Assembly: GCA_022539475.1 (NCBI GenBank)
Contig: VCMS01000059.1
Coordinates: 124,001 to 188,000 of the forward strand
Direction of reading: 5' to 3'
Source of the DNA: Gracilaria domingensis
Taxonomy: Eukaryota > Rhodophyta > Florideophyceae > Gracilariales > Gracilariaceae
DNA length: 64,000 nt
The number at the start of each line of letters is the position of its first letter. The first letter of the stretch is position 1. The notes below the pieces were generated by a model. That model did no database searches and was not told where the DNA came from. It was given only the letters and a program-made list of their open reading frames with translations. Positions 47,986 to 57,543 of this stretch are shown in pieces. Made by a program: the position numbers and the translations under genes.

Positions 47986-49078
47986 GACAGACAAAATACT
48001 TCACCTCTTTCGAGCTTCTTGTCTAGATGAAGTCAAGATTGTTGAGCAGATCATCCACCAATACAGGTTAGCCCTTTATCAAAGAGTATTGATGTGGTCT
48101 TTGGTGCCATCCCTCCCTCATAGTATGCACTGCATACGCGGAAATACAGAAGCTGGATCTTAAAATATAATCAAGTACAGTATCCTCGGTATCCCTGTCG
48201 TCCATCGCCTCCAGATTCGGGAGTGCAGAAACATTCATGATCATCATCATGATGAGGCCCTGTCTTAACAAGCGTTGACGACGAGTCGGCTTTGACATTG
48301 CCCCTCTCCTCTTCATGATGAAGAGGAGAGGGGCAATGTCAAAGCCGACTCATGCTACCTTCGCAGTCTAACGGCGAAGGTAAAACGGAAACAAAAGGCA
48401 AGCGGCGCCTTTTGGTTTCTCAACCTCCTGCAAAAATGCTGGCGGGAGTTGCTGCCTTCATTGCTTTTTGCCGGCTCTGGCAAAGCCTATGACAAATATG
48501 ATTCTCTTAACCTGGGAAATTCCAAGGTCGTCAAACAGTAATGTGCAACATTAACAATCCCAAAAACGCATCAACGAAAGGTGTGTTTAAGAAACCACCC
48601 CGTCTTTCGCCGCTTTCCGATTCCACGATGGGCTGCTGCAACCATTCTCACGAAGATTGGACTCTCAAACCCCACAACCGCTCCAAGAATGATTCAAACC
48701 CATTTTCCATCTGTTTCTCACCTTTCTCCTCAACTTCACGGCCGCATCGCCTGTGTCTTCCGACATAAGCTGCTCTACCGTAATGCCTGTCACTTTGAAA
48801 GTGACAGAGTGAGGGAGACTCAGAAATTAGTCGTGAAGGAAATGAAGTAGAGGTGGATGTGAAGAGTTATGACAAGCAAGGAAAGAATTGGAGCTCACTC
48901 ACCGAGGATCTCGTCGCTCTTGCTGTTTTCCGACGTACGACTTGTGAGCGCTAGTACCGAGTTGTCAGCTATTTAAGCGCCTCCTCGTTGAGTGCATCCA
49001 GCTCGGGCTCCGCTCGTCTTTGTGCTCATCTACTACTCAACTTTATATTTCTTCTGCACTATAGGCGCTTATCTAACA
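47986..49078. other. Intergenic region with large perfect palindrome
   Basis: Contains the 69-nt palindrome at 48283-48351. Frames at 48068-48316 (-), 48541-48768 and 48581-48850 (+) have no recognisable product. A CTATTTAAGC stretch near 48969 could be a TATA-like element for the uncertain ORF at 49079. Confidence 0.45.
48283..48351. repeat. Perfect 69-nt palindrome, 34-bp arms, 1-nt centre
   Basis: Left arm GAGTCGGCTTTGACATTGCC... to CTTCAT, a single G, then the exact reverse complement. Without any loop it is an unusual hairpin for a miRNA precursor. It may be an inverted duplication, a foldback transposon core, or a cloning/assembly artefact. Both directions start with the codons for MKRRGAMSKPT. 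Confidence 0.9.
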
Positions 49079-49720
49079 ATGTTCCAAACATATCACGTAC
49101 TTGAGGCCACTATGGTAGTTGGACTAGCTGCCATGATTTTGGGAAGGTCTTCGGGGTCGAAGGAAAGTGGTGGTGAAAACAGACAGGACAACTGGAAGGG
49201 AAGTCGCATTTTCAATGCGAATGGTTCCGCCGTTTGCGGCTTAGAGGACGTGGCCGGGGTAGGGACATCATTTGAAGGTTGCTTGACGAGATGGGAATGC
49301 GGCTCCAAGCCCCGCAATGTAACCGAGACGCCGGCTAATGGATCCAGTTCTACTCATGGTCAACAGCCGTGCGTCGGTCACGGAGTTGCGGGGCCTCTGG
49401 AACAACGCAGAGGGGACAATGAAGCGCCAGACCGTGTGGACCGGAATAGGAGAGCAAGACGGCGCCCGAGTCCAGTGCTGGCATTGGCAGACGAGGTCAC
49501 ACTCGCCAAGAGAGTTGGTATTTTAGGAGAAGAGCCAATCATTGGCAGCATCAAATGCCAATGTAGTAACTCTGACAAATCAGAACGTAGATATGGCACC
49601 AAAGAAGAGAGTCAGGCGGCTCTTCGTCGTCCTCAGACCTTCCCTGATCGCGAATCGCAGCGATCAGGCGCCTTTATAGCACACTCAGGCTCCCATCCAG
49701 GCCAAGCCTGTTCTAATTAA
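49079..49720 (+). CDS. Uncertain ORF, unknown product
   Basis: 213 aa from the ATG at 49079, in a frame open from 48992. It begins with a hydrophobic stretch (LEATMVVGLAAMILG) and continues as a polar, Gly/Ser/Arg-rich sequence without a domain. A TATA-like CTATTTAAGC lies about 110 bp upstream. Codon use is not obviously gene-like. It may be noise or a decayed element. Confidence 0.25.
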   Translation: MFQTYHVLEATMVVGLAAMILGRSSGSKESGGENRQDNWKGSRIFNANGSAVCGLEDVAGVGTSFEGCLTRWECGSKPRNVTETPANGSSSTHGQQPCVGHGVAGPLEQRRGDNEAPDRVDRNRRARRRPSPVLALADEVTLAKRVGILGEEPIIGSIKCQCSNSDKSERRYGTKEESQAALRRPQTFPDRESQRSGAFIAHSGSHPGQACSN

Positions 49721-50577
49721 ACCATGGAGCACTACGCTGGCTCCACTAGTTGCTAATTAAAGCCCTAGCCTACGCTGTTAATCGTTATTGTAGAGGAGCG
49801 TTCTCACCAAGAACAGTCCGTCTGTGGGTATTTGGCTAAACAGAGATAAGTGTTGGATGCCCATTGGGACGTGAATTGCTGACTAAGACTGCAAGGGATA
49901 CGCAGCAGAAGCCAAGGCGGCTGGAGCAGACGTTCAAAGCACTTGACGAGAGCACATTTCTTAGCGTGGTGGCTAATTTCGTGAGCAGATTGGTAGCACA
50001 AGCGGTCGCGGTGTCGAAGAATGCGGGTGAAGATTAGGGTGGCTTCACCCAAAAGTAGGCGAGTGCACCAAGAAGTAGGTGAGCTCACCTTAAACTTGGG
50101 AGTCCTCCCATGCCTTCCCACACTCCAGGAGTCGGTTCAGACGACATCCAGGGATGGGAATCACTGCTTTATCCGAGACTGATACGTCCATAGCAAAATG
50201 TTTGGCCATTAGATCTCTCGCTTACTTCAGCTAATGAACCAAACAAAGGAATGGAGCATTTCTAAAACATGTCTCCCATAAAGGGCCAGAGATATTGAGT
50301 TTAAATCTTCGCTTCGGCTATCATCCATGTATGTCCAGATACCTCGTACAATACTGCTACCGTTGGTACCCATGGTAGTAATACACTAAACAGTTCGAGA
50401 TCCATCCTTCATACAAATTCATATGTTTCGGAATCCCCAATCGGCCTCCCTCGGTCATCTCTACAAACCCTTCGCTCTTTGGGTTGAAGATTGACGTGAT
50501 CACAATCTGCTCCCATTCGTTCTGCATAGTGAAGGCTGAAGGTATCTGTCTTCTCAAAATTGATGGTAGATAAGCAA
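49721..50577. other. Intergenic region
   Basis: Contains small related direct repeats (AAGTAGGCGAGTGCACC and AAGTAGGTGAGCTCACC near 50055 and 50080) and a GAGCGTTCTCACCAAG stretch at 49797 like the repeats at 16.6-16.9 kb. A minus-strand frame at 50357-50635 overlaps the end of the SurE gene in another frame; it looks protein-like but matches nothing known. Confidence 0.4.
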
Positions 50578-51798
50578 CTACAAATTGTTCATTGTCATAT
50601 CCTTCTGTAGTACCGCAGAGTTTTTCGGTATCCAATCAACCCCATCCTGAACGACGTCATTCAAGAGCTGCTCTGATATTGCCAGCGGATGCGGGTAAGG
50701 CCAAGTGCCGACTGCCGTCACGGACGTATACCCACGCCTCACAGCATCCAAATCCGATCCTTTGGAAAACATACCATCTGGAGAGGCGCTCCACATCTTA
50801 ATGCCAACCGTATCTTCAGCATGACCATCTTCCCCGCTGGGAACATACTCAAGCTGAACCACAGAACGATACAACAATGAGTCTAATCGAGTCATCTCAT
50901 ACTTTTCGTTCCAGACCTTAGGAACGTTGATGTTGAACACGACATCCCCTCGTGCGAAAGCATCCCGAACGCGCTCATTTATGCTTCGTGTCTTGTTGCG
51001 AGCAATTGTACGAGAAGATAATGCCGCCTCAGGATTGAGTCGTCCCATATCCGGAGGAACTCTGGGTAGGCTCTTAAGCAAAACTTCAGTCATTTCGACA
51101 GTGGCAGCAATCGCTCGAGCGAACACCTTCTTTTGAGAAGTAACACTTGAGTCTCTCTTGTGCAGGTCTACAGATGAAGCCACGGCAGGGATGCCATACA
51201 TAGCGGCCTGACGCGCCCCAGCGAATGTTCCAGAATACAATACATCACTACCCATGTTCTGACCATAGTTCACACCAGAAAGTGTCAGACAGGGGTACAC
51301 TCCTAACTTTGCGAGCAAGCCAGTGTGTGGCTCAATTGCAGTTATGATACAATCTGCAGGGGTTCCTTTGTCGACTGAGAACACTTTCAGTATTCCCTTT
51401 ATTGTACCGTTTTTCTCGGCGTGTCCATACCGCTTTTCGTACTCAGGGTGTCGCCGTAATGTAAGAGGCCTTCCAAGAGTTATACGCTGGCTGCAGGCAG
51501 AATTGTTCTGCCCAGGAGCAACAACAATGACATTGTGACCATTCGCAACGAGAGTTTGCGCGAGTGGGAGTATTAACGCATCTTCGGGATGAATTCCATC
51601 GTCGTTAGTAAGTAGGACAGCCCGTTCAGGGCCATATCGGGTTATTGGGTCAGCCGACATTGTCAAAGAGAAGTTGCTGCTCACGATCGGAGGACGCGTT
51701 CGGGAGAGCTTATAGTTGCTTCTTGAAGTCAAACGACTTTCAAGTATGTCTTTGATCGAAGGGCTTCGAAAAGCAAAACAGCCAATCGCAGAAGTCAT
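50578..51798 (-). CDS. SurE-family 5'/3'-nucleotidase
   Basis: 406 aa, ATG at 51798. The SurE signature is complete: VLLTNDDGIHPEDA with the metal-binding Asp pair, VVAPGQNNSACSQRIT, GTPADCI and SGVNYGQNMGSDVLYSGTFA followed by GARQAAMYGIPAVASS. SurE proteins remove phosphate from nucleoside monophosphates with a divalent metal. The first 47 residues (Ser, Arg, Thr-rich, before a second Met at MSADPITRYG) lie outside the fold and could be an organelle-targeting sequence. An insertion of about 35 residues (SLPRVPPDMG to INERVRDAF) is longer than in bacterial SurE, as in other eukaryotic members. Confidence 0.88.
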   Translation of the reverse strand: MTSAIGCFAFRSPSIKDILESRLTSRSNYKLSRTRPPIVSSNFSLTMSADPITRYGPERAVLLTNDDGIHPEDALILPLAQTLVANGHNVIVVAPGQNNSACSQRITLGRPLTLRRHPEYEKRYGHAEKNGTIKGILKVFSVDKGTPADCIITAIEPHTGLLAKLGVYPCLTLSGVNYGQNMGSDVLYSGTFAGARQAAMYGIPAVASSVDLHKRDSSVTSQKKVFARAIAATVEMTEVLLKSLPRVPPDMGRLNPEAALSSRTIARNKTRSINERVRDAFARGDVVFNINVPKVWNEKYEMTRLDSLLYRSVVQLEYVPSGEDGHAEDTVGIKMWSASPDGMFSKGSDLDAVRRGYTSVTAVGTWPYPHPLAISEQLLNDVVQDGVDWIPKNSAVLQKDMTMNNL

Positions 51799-52549
51799 GC
51801 GTTGGCAAAAATGTATCGCACTCTCGTAGATACAGTACTGTTATATCGGAAGCTGGAAGGAGTCATGCAAATACTCTTCATTCTTGAATCAACGTCACAA
51901 GCGCTTTCCAACCTCTTAGCCGTGCCTGAGGACACTCGCGATTAAGATAAGCCCCATCTCTCCAGTTCGTTCCTCAATGACTGGCGACTGTGCACGTCAC
52001 AGGTGTTGAGTACCGTCGGTAGATATCGACGGTGGATAGTGTAGCGTTGACAAGCATGGAATGAAGGTAATCACGGCCTCGATGGAACTACCACACGATG
52101 TGGCATTACATCTGTTCAAGATGGACATCCACGTGTTTTTGTGTACAAGTGGCGTCCGTTGCAACTTAATTTTGACAATAGCGCCGTCAATCCAAATGAT
52201 GTCAGTAGATAGAGCTGGCACTCTCCAGATCCCAGCGTCTCCGACGATTGACGCGGCACGAAGCGTCTAAAAGTCTACGACGAAAGACGAAAGGTTGCGT
52301 ACGTAGGGGAAAAGCACTGAAAGCTATCGAAACGGGGAGGACGGTTCCGCCTTCAAGTACGAGTTTCAGCTCTAAACACCACAGATTTTCCAAACCGTCC
52401 TTTCCCTTGTCATCAGCTTAAGTGTGGAAGACTTCCGCATATCCGTGGTACCCAGCTTCGATAGCTTGAGGAGCAACGGACGAGAAGCGGAGACGCGTAG
52501 CACATTGAGAACGGGACGAGTATTCCTTTGACGGTCTTTCTTTGTTACA
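51799..52549. promoter_or_regulatory. Divergent promoter region of SurE and SEC11 genes
   Basis: 750 bp between divergent genes. It contains TACCGTCGGTA (52012-52022) and a nearby GATATCGACGGT, like the palindrome cluster at 10947. Frames here are short and unsupported. Confidence 0.45.
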
Positions 52550-53207
52550 ATGATAGAAATGCTTCAAACTTTCCTCTTTTACTGGCGGAGATTCAAAGAT
52601 CTCAAGAAGCGGCAGGTAAGCAAGTGTTCTCCTGCACCTGATCTTGGTTTGCTCCTTCTCTGCGTCAAATAGATTTTAACATTGTGCTCGTGAATTTGGT
52701 CGAAACCGGCTGCAGATGTTGCTTCAAGTGGTTAACTTGGGGATGCTTCTTTCTGCTGCTTTGATCATGTACAAGACATTCATGCTTGTATCCAATTCCG
52801 AGAGCCCTATAGTTGTCGTCCTGAGCGGAAGCATGGAGCCCGGTGTTCATCGCGGTGATCTACTACTTCTGACAAACTACGACAAAACTGATAGGCTAGT
52901 ATCGGGGGATATTGTAGTGTACAAATTACCGGAGAGACCTGTCCCTATCGTACATCGCATAATCAAAATTCACGAAAGTGCAGATCGGAGCATTGACGTT
53001 CTCTCGAAAGGTGACAACAACATTCCCGACGACCGTGATCTTTACGGACCATATCGCAAGTGGCTCACTCGCCCTATGATCGCGGGAAGAGCATTCGCTT
53101 TCTTGCCCTACGCTGGGATGCTGACAATTATCATGAATGACTACCCTCAAGTCAAGTACGTGCTGTTAGCCAGTCTCTCACTCTTTGCTTTGGTTGGGGC
53201 CGATTAA
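52550..53207 (+). CDS. SEC11: Signal peptidase complex catalytic subunit SEC11, two exons
   Basis: Exon 1 is 52550-52615 (22 codons), the intron 52616-52715 (GTAAGC to GCAG, 100 nt, phase 0) and exon 2 52716-53207; 185 aa in total. Exon 1 ends in KKRQ, just where the family has NKRQ before the membrane helix, which supports the join. Catalytic blocks: VVLSGSMEPGVHRGDLL with Ser61, VPIVHRIIKIH with His102, and KGDNNIPDDRDLYG with the Asp. SEC11 is the serine protease of the ER that removes signal peptides. One N-terminal membrane helix and a C-terminal hydrophobic segment are present. Length is that of human SEC11A. Confidence 0.95.
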
Positions 53208-53361
53208 GCCCAAACTTTGTGTGTACCCGTTTCCGCAATGAAGTGCTTCTTCTGACCCTTTCCAAGAAAGGATTACAACGACGAAAATGCACCAAGAAGA
53301 GAATAATGATCAGCATGAACCGTGGTCATTTCGGCTTTGTCCCTATATGCGAGAACCACAA

Positions 53362-54306
53362 TTAAGTTTCTTGAACTTCTTCGGGGGTTTTCGCGTTGAT
53401 TTGGATTGCGTGAATGTATCCTGCGCTCATCTCATCTGCTAACAAAGTATAAATGATCCGATGTCTTTTCACTTGGCTCAAAGACTTAAACGCATCTGAA
53501 ACGATATAAACGGCGAAATGTGACTCCCCATTGTATCCCTTTGAACCAGCGTGCCCTGCATGCTGAGCAGAGTCATCACGAACGTGCACGTCAGTGGGCT
53601 TCAACGTCTGTAGCTTTTTCATGATCGCTGAATAGACTGGACGATTTGGATCGGGTGAAACCCCATTTCCTCTCTTTGAGTCTTCCAACGGGATATCTTG
53701 TGAGGAGTTCTCGCTTTCTTGTGACAATGCCGCCACGTCTTTCTTAATCTTCGCCAACATATTGATAAAACCGTTATTCCTACTCGGCGTTAGTGATACT
53801 GCGAGGCCAGAAACAGATATAAAAGTGGGACTGACGGCTTGTATTTCGCTTGGGGTTGCACCATCAAGGCCATTAATGAGCAGCGAAAGGAGTCCTTTGG
53901 TTAATTGCGAATCAGAATCGCCTTGCAATCGAATCAATCCCTGATTATCCATAGAAACTTTAACGTGGACAACGCTAGTACAGCCATGAACTCTGTTTTC
54001 ATCAACTTTGAGGGATGAGTCCATAGGTGGTAGCTGCTTTGCGAAAAAGAGTAACTGCTGGTACCGCAGCTTAGGATCGGGTACCATGGCGAAGGAATTA
54101 ACATACTTTTGAAGGGCAGGTGGAAGATCCAAAGATTCTCTCTGTGCCACCATCCTGACCGTCACGTAAGCAGGCCTACCGCACCGAAAGCCTTTCCGTG
54201 GCCGGTTGCGGCTGACCGAGGACAATTTAGAATGCTTTGACCAAAGTGACGTCACAGGTGCTGACACGAAAGCATGGAGACGAGAGCCTCGTAATATGTT
54301 ATCCAT
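53362..54306 (-). CDS. SUFE1: SufE-BolA fusion protein, probably plastid
   Basis: 314 aa, ATG at 54306. Residues 1-55 are basic and Ser/Arg-rich without acidic clusters, as in a transit peptide. Residues 60-195 are SufE: FAMVPDPKLRYQQLLFFAKQ, ENRVHGCTSVVHV with the sulfur-accepting Cys109, and QGDSDSQLTKGLLSLLINGL. SufE activates the cysteine desulfurase for Fe-S cluster assembly. After a linker, residues 223-314 are a BolA domain (PVYSAIMKKLQTLKPTDVHV, SHFAVYIVSDAF, VKRHRIIYTLLADEM), which binds monothiol glutaredoxins. The same two-domain order is known from plant plastid SUFE1, where BolA tunes SufE by glutaredoxin action. It converges with SEC11, 154 bp apart. Confidence 0.93.
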   Translation of the reverse strand: MDNILRGSRLHAFVSAPVTSLWSKHSKLSSVSRNRPRKGFRCGRPAYVTVRMVAQRESLDLPPALQKYVNSFAMVPDPKLRYQQLLFFAKQLPPMDSSLKVDENRVHGCTSVVHVKVSMDNQGLIRLQGDSDSQLTKGLLSLLINGLDGATPSEIQAVSPTFISVSGLAVSLTPSRNNGFINMLAKIKKDVAALSQESENSSQDIPLEDSKRGNGVSPDPNRPVYSAIMKKLQTLKPTDVHVRDDSAQHAGHAGSKGYNGESHFAVYIVSDAFKSLSQVKRHRIIYTLLADEMSAGYIHAIQINAKTPEEVQET

Positions 54307-55130
54307 GTCTGACTAAGTCTGCAAAAGCCAATTCGATGCGAGTAACTCTGGGTTTGTGATTGATATTCACCTCCACAAAATGCTTCCGCGTGAAAAGAGT
54401 AAAGGGGCACGTGTAGAAGCACGGCTACGTTGAAAATGAAGCAGTGAGTTTCTTTCTATCGTAGGAGGGCGACCGAATGTTTTACGTCTTAACCTTAACC
54501 ATCCGTCAATTGAGACCCTCCTCGTCCATCTTCAAACCGCCAGGAGCGCGGGACAATTCGCCAAAATGTTACTGCGAGAGATCATGCCTGTCACAGGCAG
54601 CCTGTGTGGCGCTGGGCATTCATCGTGATGTCCACATGTAGAAAAAGATGCGGTTTGGCCCAAACCGTTTGGGCCACGTACTCTTCCCTTTCTCATATTT
54701 GTTTTTTCTATGAAGAGCTGCATATCTCCCTTGGTCTTTCAGCAGTCCACTGTACTCAGTACAGTGTACTGTATGTATTTCGATCTATTTCGTTTTACCT
54801 TCTCCAAACAAGAATTCCAGGAATTGGAGTGTCTTTGGACTTCATATCTATACATAAAGTAAACATACGTCTCTCTCTCATATCTATAGATACTTATACG
54901 CGGGCAATGTACTACACCCGCAGGATCCTTGGAAGGAAACTCTTAAAGAGTTGTAAGAAAATACTTCCTGTTGTGTATTGGTGAGAAGTGTCACAAGCTG
55001 TAAATTTTACCGTTGAATAACGTCGTCTTTTGTCTCTTCTCTCAAGAACAGGTGTGGCAATCCGTATTCTTGAGTGAATCTCACACGAAGAACATCCACT
55101 ATATAATGACGAACCCAACGGCAAATCAAG
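54307..55130. repeat. Intergenic region with three single-centre palindromes
   Basis: No gene seen. Three perfect palindromes with one-base centres are spaced at about 70-90 bp: TGCCTGT-C-ACAGGCA (54585-54599), TGGCCCAAAC-C-GTTTGGGCCA (54656-54676) and CACTGTACT-C-AGTACAGTG (54748-54766). They may be binding sites or foldback remnants. Confidence 0.6.
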
Positions 55131-57254
55131 CTATGCTGTCCTCATGGTACTCGATAGATTTGGTATATGCTTGTTCCGAATGTTTGTATTGGCAAGTATA
55201 ACATCTCTTAGTCGGACTTGGTGCCTCTCGATTTTCCTCACAATTGGGAGCTTCCGCATGAAGCTTCCCCAGCGCAAGTTCTCGTAATAAAAACGGTCGC
55301 CATCTCGGAGCCTCTCAAACTGAGCAGCCACTACCTTGTGGAAAAATGGTCCCAAGAGTGACCCAGGCAGAGGCTTCTCTGCCAGACCACCGATAAACGG
55401 ATCAATTCTAGATGAAGAACTGTACAGGCGAAGGAGTCGAGTTCTGAGTGAATCTGGAATGTCTCCCAGACCTTGACCGTTATTCTTCAACCCATATGCC
55501 TCTCGTGCCGCAGTATAGGATGGCAAAGTGTGATCCCGCCCTCTTTGAATGTTCAGCGCGGGCAGGTCCAGAATCCCTCTTTTGCCAGGATTGAAAAGGA
55601 AATCCCGCACAGAGTCAGTATGTTCTAGATCCACCGCCAAAGCTGGTTGGTCCATAGCCCCAAGCAACCAACTTTCAACGTCAAACTCAGAAAACTTATC
55701 CGGGTTGAAAAATAAGTCTTGCAGTCGATGACTTCTTCTATTGTTTTCCACGTCGCGAGTATGGATAATGTCGCGTATCGTTGTATGACCCCAACGAAAT
55801 GCTGCCGTTGAGAACATAATATCGATGGATGTATCTTCAAATGGGTTATATCCTTTGTACGGTTTCAACGCTCGGCGTCCCAGCACCAAGGGGAGGTATT
55901 CGTTGTACAAAATGTTTTGTATCTCTGCGATAACTATGCGACGTGCTTGTTGGTATAGCCATTCATCCGTTTGTCTTACCTTCCTCTCTTGACGCAGGGC
56001 CTCAATCAACTCGTCACATACTCTATTGTGTTCTCGAGCAAACAGGGTGTGCATTGAAGTCAAGACAGCGTTCTCATTAGCTCTGATATCACCCGCAGCG
56101 AAAAGCTTTGTGTTCTTATGTTGATTTGCATTCTCGATGATGTACGGCAGAAAAGCTTTGGAATTCCTTGGCAAGTTCTCTTGACCATCACTGACATCCA
56201 TTTGAAGCTTTCCATCTTTAAACGCTCTTAACGCCAGCGCACGATCGTTATCAGAACCATAGATACCGCTTCCATCGATGAGAGAGGTTATCCTGTTGAA
56301 TTGCCGTTTCTCCCCACCACTCGGTTTGTATTTCTGGTTGCAGCACTCTCTCGGAAGCAGTGGAATAGGATCTGAACGCAAGAAGTGCATTCTTCCATTT
56401 CCAGCATCACTTGGAGGCATTTCGAAACTACCGTTCTTGAGAGAAGTCTCCCCAGATGGTGTGAGAACAATATCGTGGTCAATGAATTGACCGAATATGA
56501 CAAGCAGGAAGTTGACTTTGTTTGGGGCGAAGTTAGTCTGAGCTACTTTGTTCGATCTTGCCTTGCAAAGAGTATTGCTAATAAGCCTTGGATTGGGAAG
56601 GCCATCCGATATGCTCATACCAGGGGCCTTCCACGGGCGTTGTTGAAGCGAGTTCGTTATTCCGGCAGTTAGCCGATGAGGATTGTTGCAAACACCCGTA
56701 ATTGTCGCGACCGTGCGGCTGCAACGACCTGGACGAAGCACCACTTGTGCATTTTCTAACATAGTTCTAACAAGAGCTGTAGCATAGATATTCCTGGCTC
56801 GATTCAACTTTGTTGAGGTCCGAATGCTCTTCCCCTCAAACGTCATGACCAAGAATCTTCTTCTCTGTCGAGTGTGTGTCTGAACCGTAAACTTGGCACC
56901 TTTCATCGGCACAGGAAATGTAGCTGCGTCATGGTCAAGAATTTCGAGTTCAATGTAATCTCGTCTGGGGTTATGTCGAACAAGACGAATTCGGGCCTTA
57001 TGAGACCTGCCTCTGGTGATCTCGGCTTCATTCTTGCCAACGAGTTCATATCGGCTTATATAGTTTGCAAACAAGAGCGGTATTCCCTGAGGGAAACGCA
57101 TGTAGACGTTGGGCATGTTTCCATTTGCAATACGGCGGCGGTAGGTAAACGAATTCACCAGAAACCCGGGGGTTAGAAGAGCTCCATTTGAGCACGCAGA
57201 AAGATAGAGAATGAACGCTGTGCACAAGACAAAGAAGTCCCGTTTTAGCTGCAT
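55131..57254 (-). CDS. Secreted animal-type haem peroxidase (peroxinectin-like)
   Basis: 707 aa from the ATG at 57254, chosen because it opens a clear signal peptide (MQLKRDFFVLCTAFILYLSA, then CSNGA); the frame is open upstream but only from a non-ATG codon. The C-terminal 520 residues are an animal-type (cyclooxygenase-peroxidase superfamily) domain: GQFIDHDIVLTP with the distal His, NRITSLIDGSGIYGSDNDRA, LFAREHNRVCDEL, AFRWGHTTIRD with the proximal His, and LNIQRGRDHTLPSY. The N-terminal 180 residues are specific to this protein and rich in Arg. Such enzymes oxidise halides or phenols with hydrogen peroxide; secretion suggests a role in the cell wall or defence. No transmembrane helix after the signal peptide. 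Confidence 0.9.
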   Translation of the reverse strand: MQLKRDFFVLCTAFILYLSACSNGALLTPGFLVNSFTYRRRIANGNMPNVYMRFPQGIPLLFANYISRYELVGKNEAEITRGRSHKARIRLVRHNPRRDYIELEILDHDAATFPVPMKGAKFTVQTHTRQRRRFLVMTFEGKSIRTSTKLNRARNIYATALVRTMLENAQVVLRPGRCSRTVATITGVCNNPHRLTAGITNSLQQRPWKAPGMSISDGLPNPRLISNTLCKARSNKVAQTNFAPNKVNFLLVIFGQFIDHDIVLTPSGETSLKNGSFEMPPSDAGNGRMHFLRSDPIPLLPRECCNQKYKPSGGEKRQFNRITSLIDGSGIYGSDNDRALALRAFKDGKLQMDVSDGQENLPRNSKAFLPYIIENANQHKNTKLFAAGDIRANENAVLTSMHTLFAREHNRVCDELIEALRQERKVRQTDEWLYQQARRIVIAEIQNILYNEYLPLVLGRRALKPYKGYNPFEDTSIDIMFSTAAFRWGHTTIRDIIHTRDVENNRRSHRLQDLFFNPDKFSEFDVESWLLGAMDQPALAVDLEHTDSVRDFLFNPGKRGILDLPALNIQRGRDHTLPSYTAAREAYGLKNNGQGLGDIPDSLRTRLLRLYSSSSRIDPFIGGLAEKPLPGSLLGPFFHKVVAAQFERLRDGDRFYYENLRWGSFMRKLPIVRKIERHQVRLRDVILANTNIRNKHIPNLSSTMRTA

Positions 57255-57512
57255 GTTTGGGGATAAGCAAGATACGCTCGATATTCGTGGAGCAGGGACC
57301 GGTAGGTGTTCACAGCTGTGAAGGGCAATCGCGCTACACGAGTTATCCGGGATGTTATGTTTACTATGTACATTGTATGAAGGCACTAGGTTTGCATTTG
57401 ATACTAGGGAACATTAATGTATTAAGGCAGAAGTAGTACAGGAATAGGAATAGGACGGCAGGTGGTTCTGCACTAGAGAAATATGTACGTAAGAAGGAGT
57501 GCATGCACGTCA

Positions 57513-57543
57513 AAAGTATTGTTTATAGTATAAACAATACTTT
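57513..57543. repeat. Perfect 31-nt palindrome, 15-bp arms, 1-nt centre
   Basis: AAAGTATTGTTTATA, G, TATAAACAATACTTT. It lies 260 bp upstream of the peroxidase start and could be an operator-like site or a foldback remnant. Confidence 0.9.

Noticed and set aside
49079-49720. Firm gene call for this ORF
   Set aside because: Kept only as a low-confidence entry: no domain, composition not gene-like, and no start-site support beyond a TATA-like stretch.
50357-50635. 92-codon minus-strand frame overlapping the 3' end of the SurE gene
   Set aside because: The residues look protein-like but it starts at a non-ATG codon inside another gene and matches no family; a frameshifted extension of SurE was considered but SurE already ends at a normal length.
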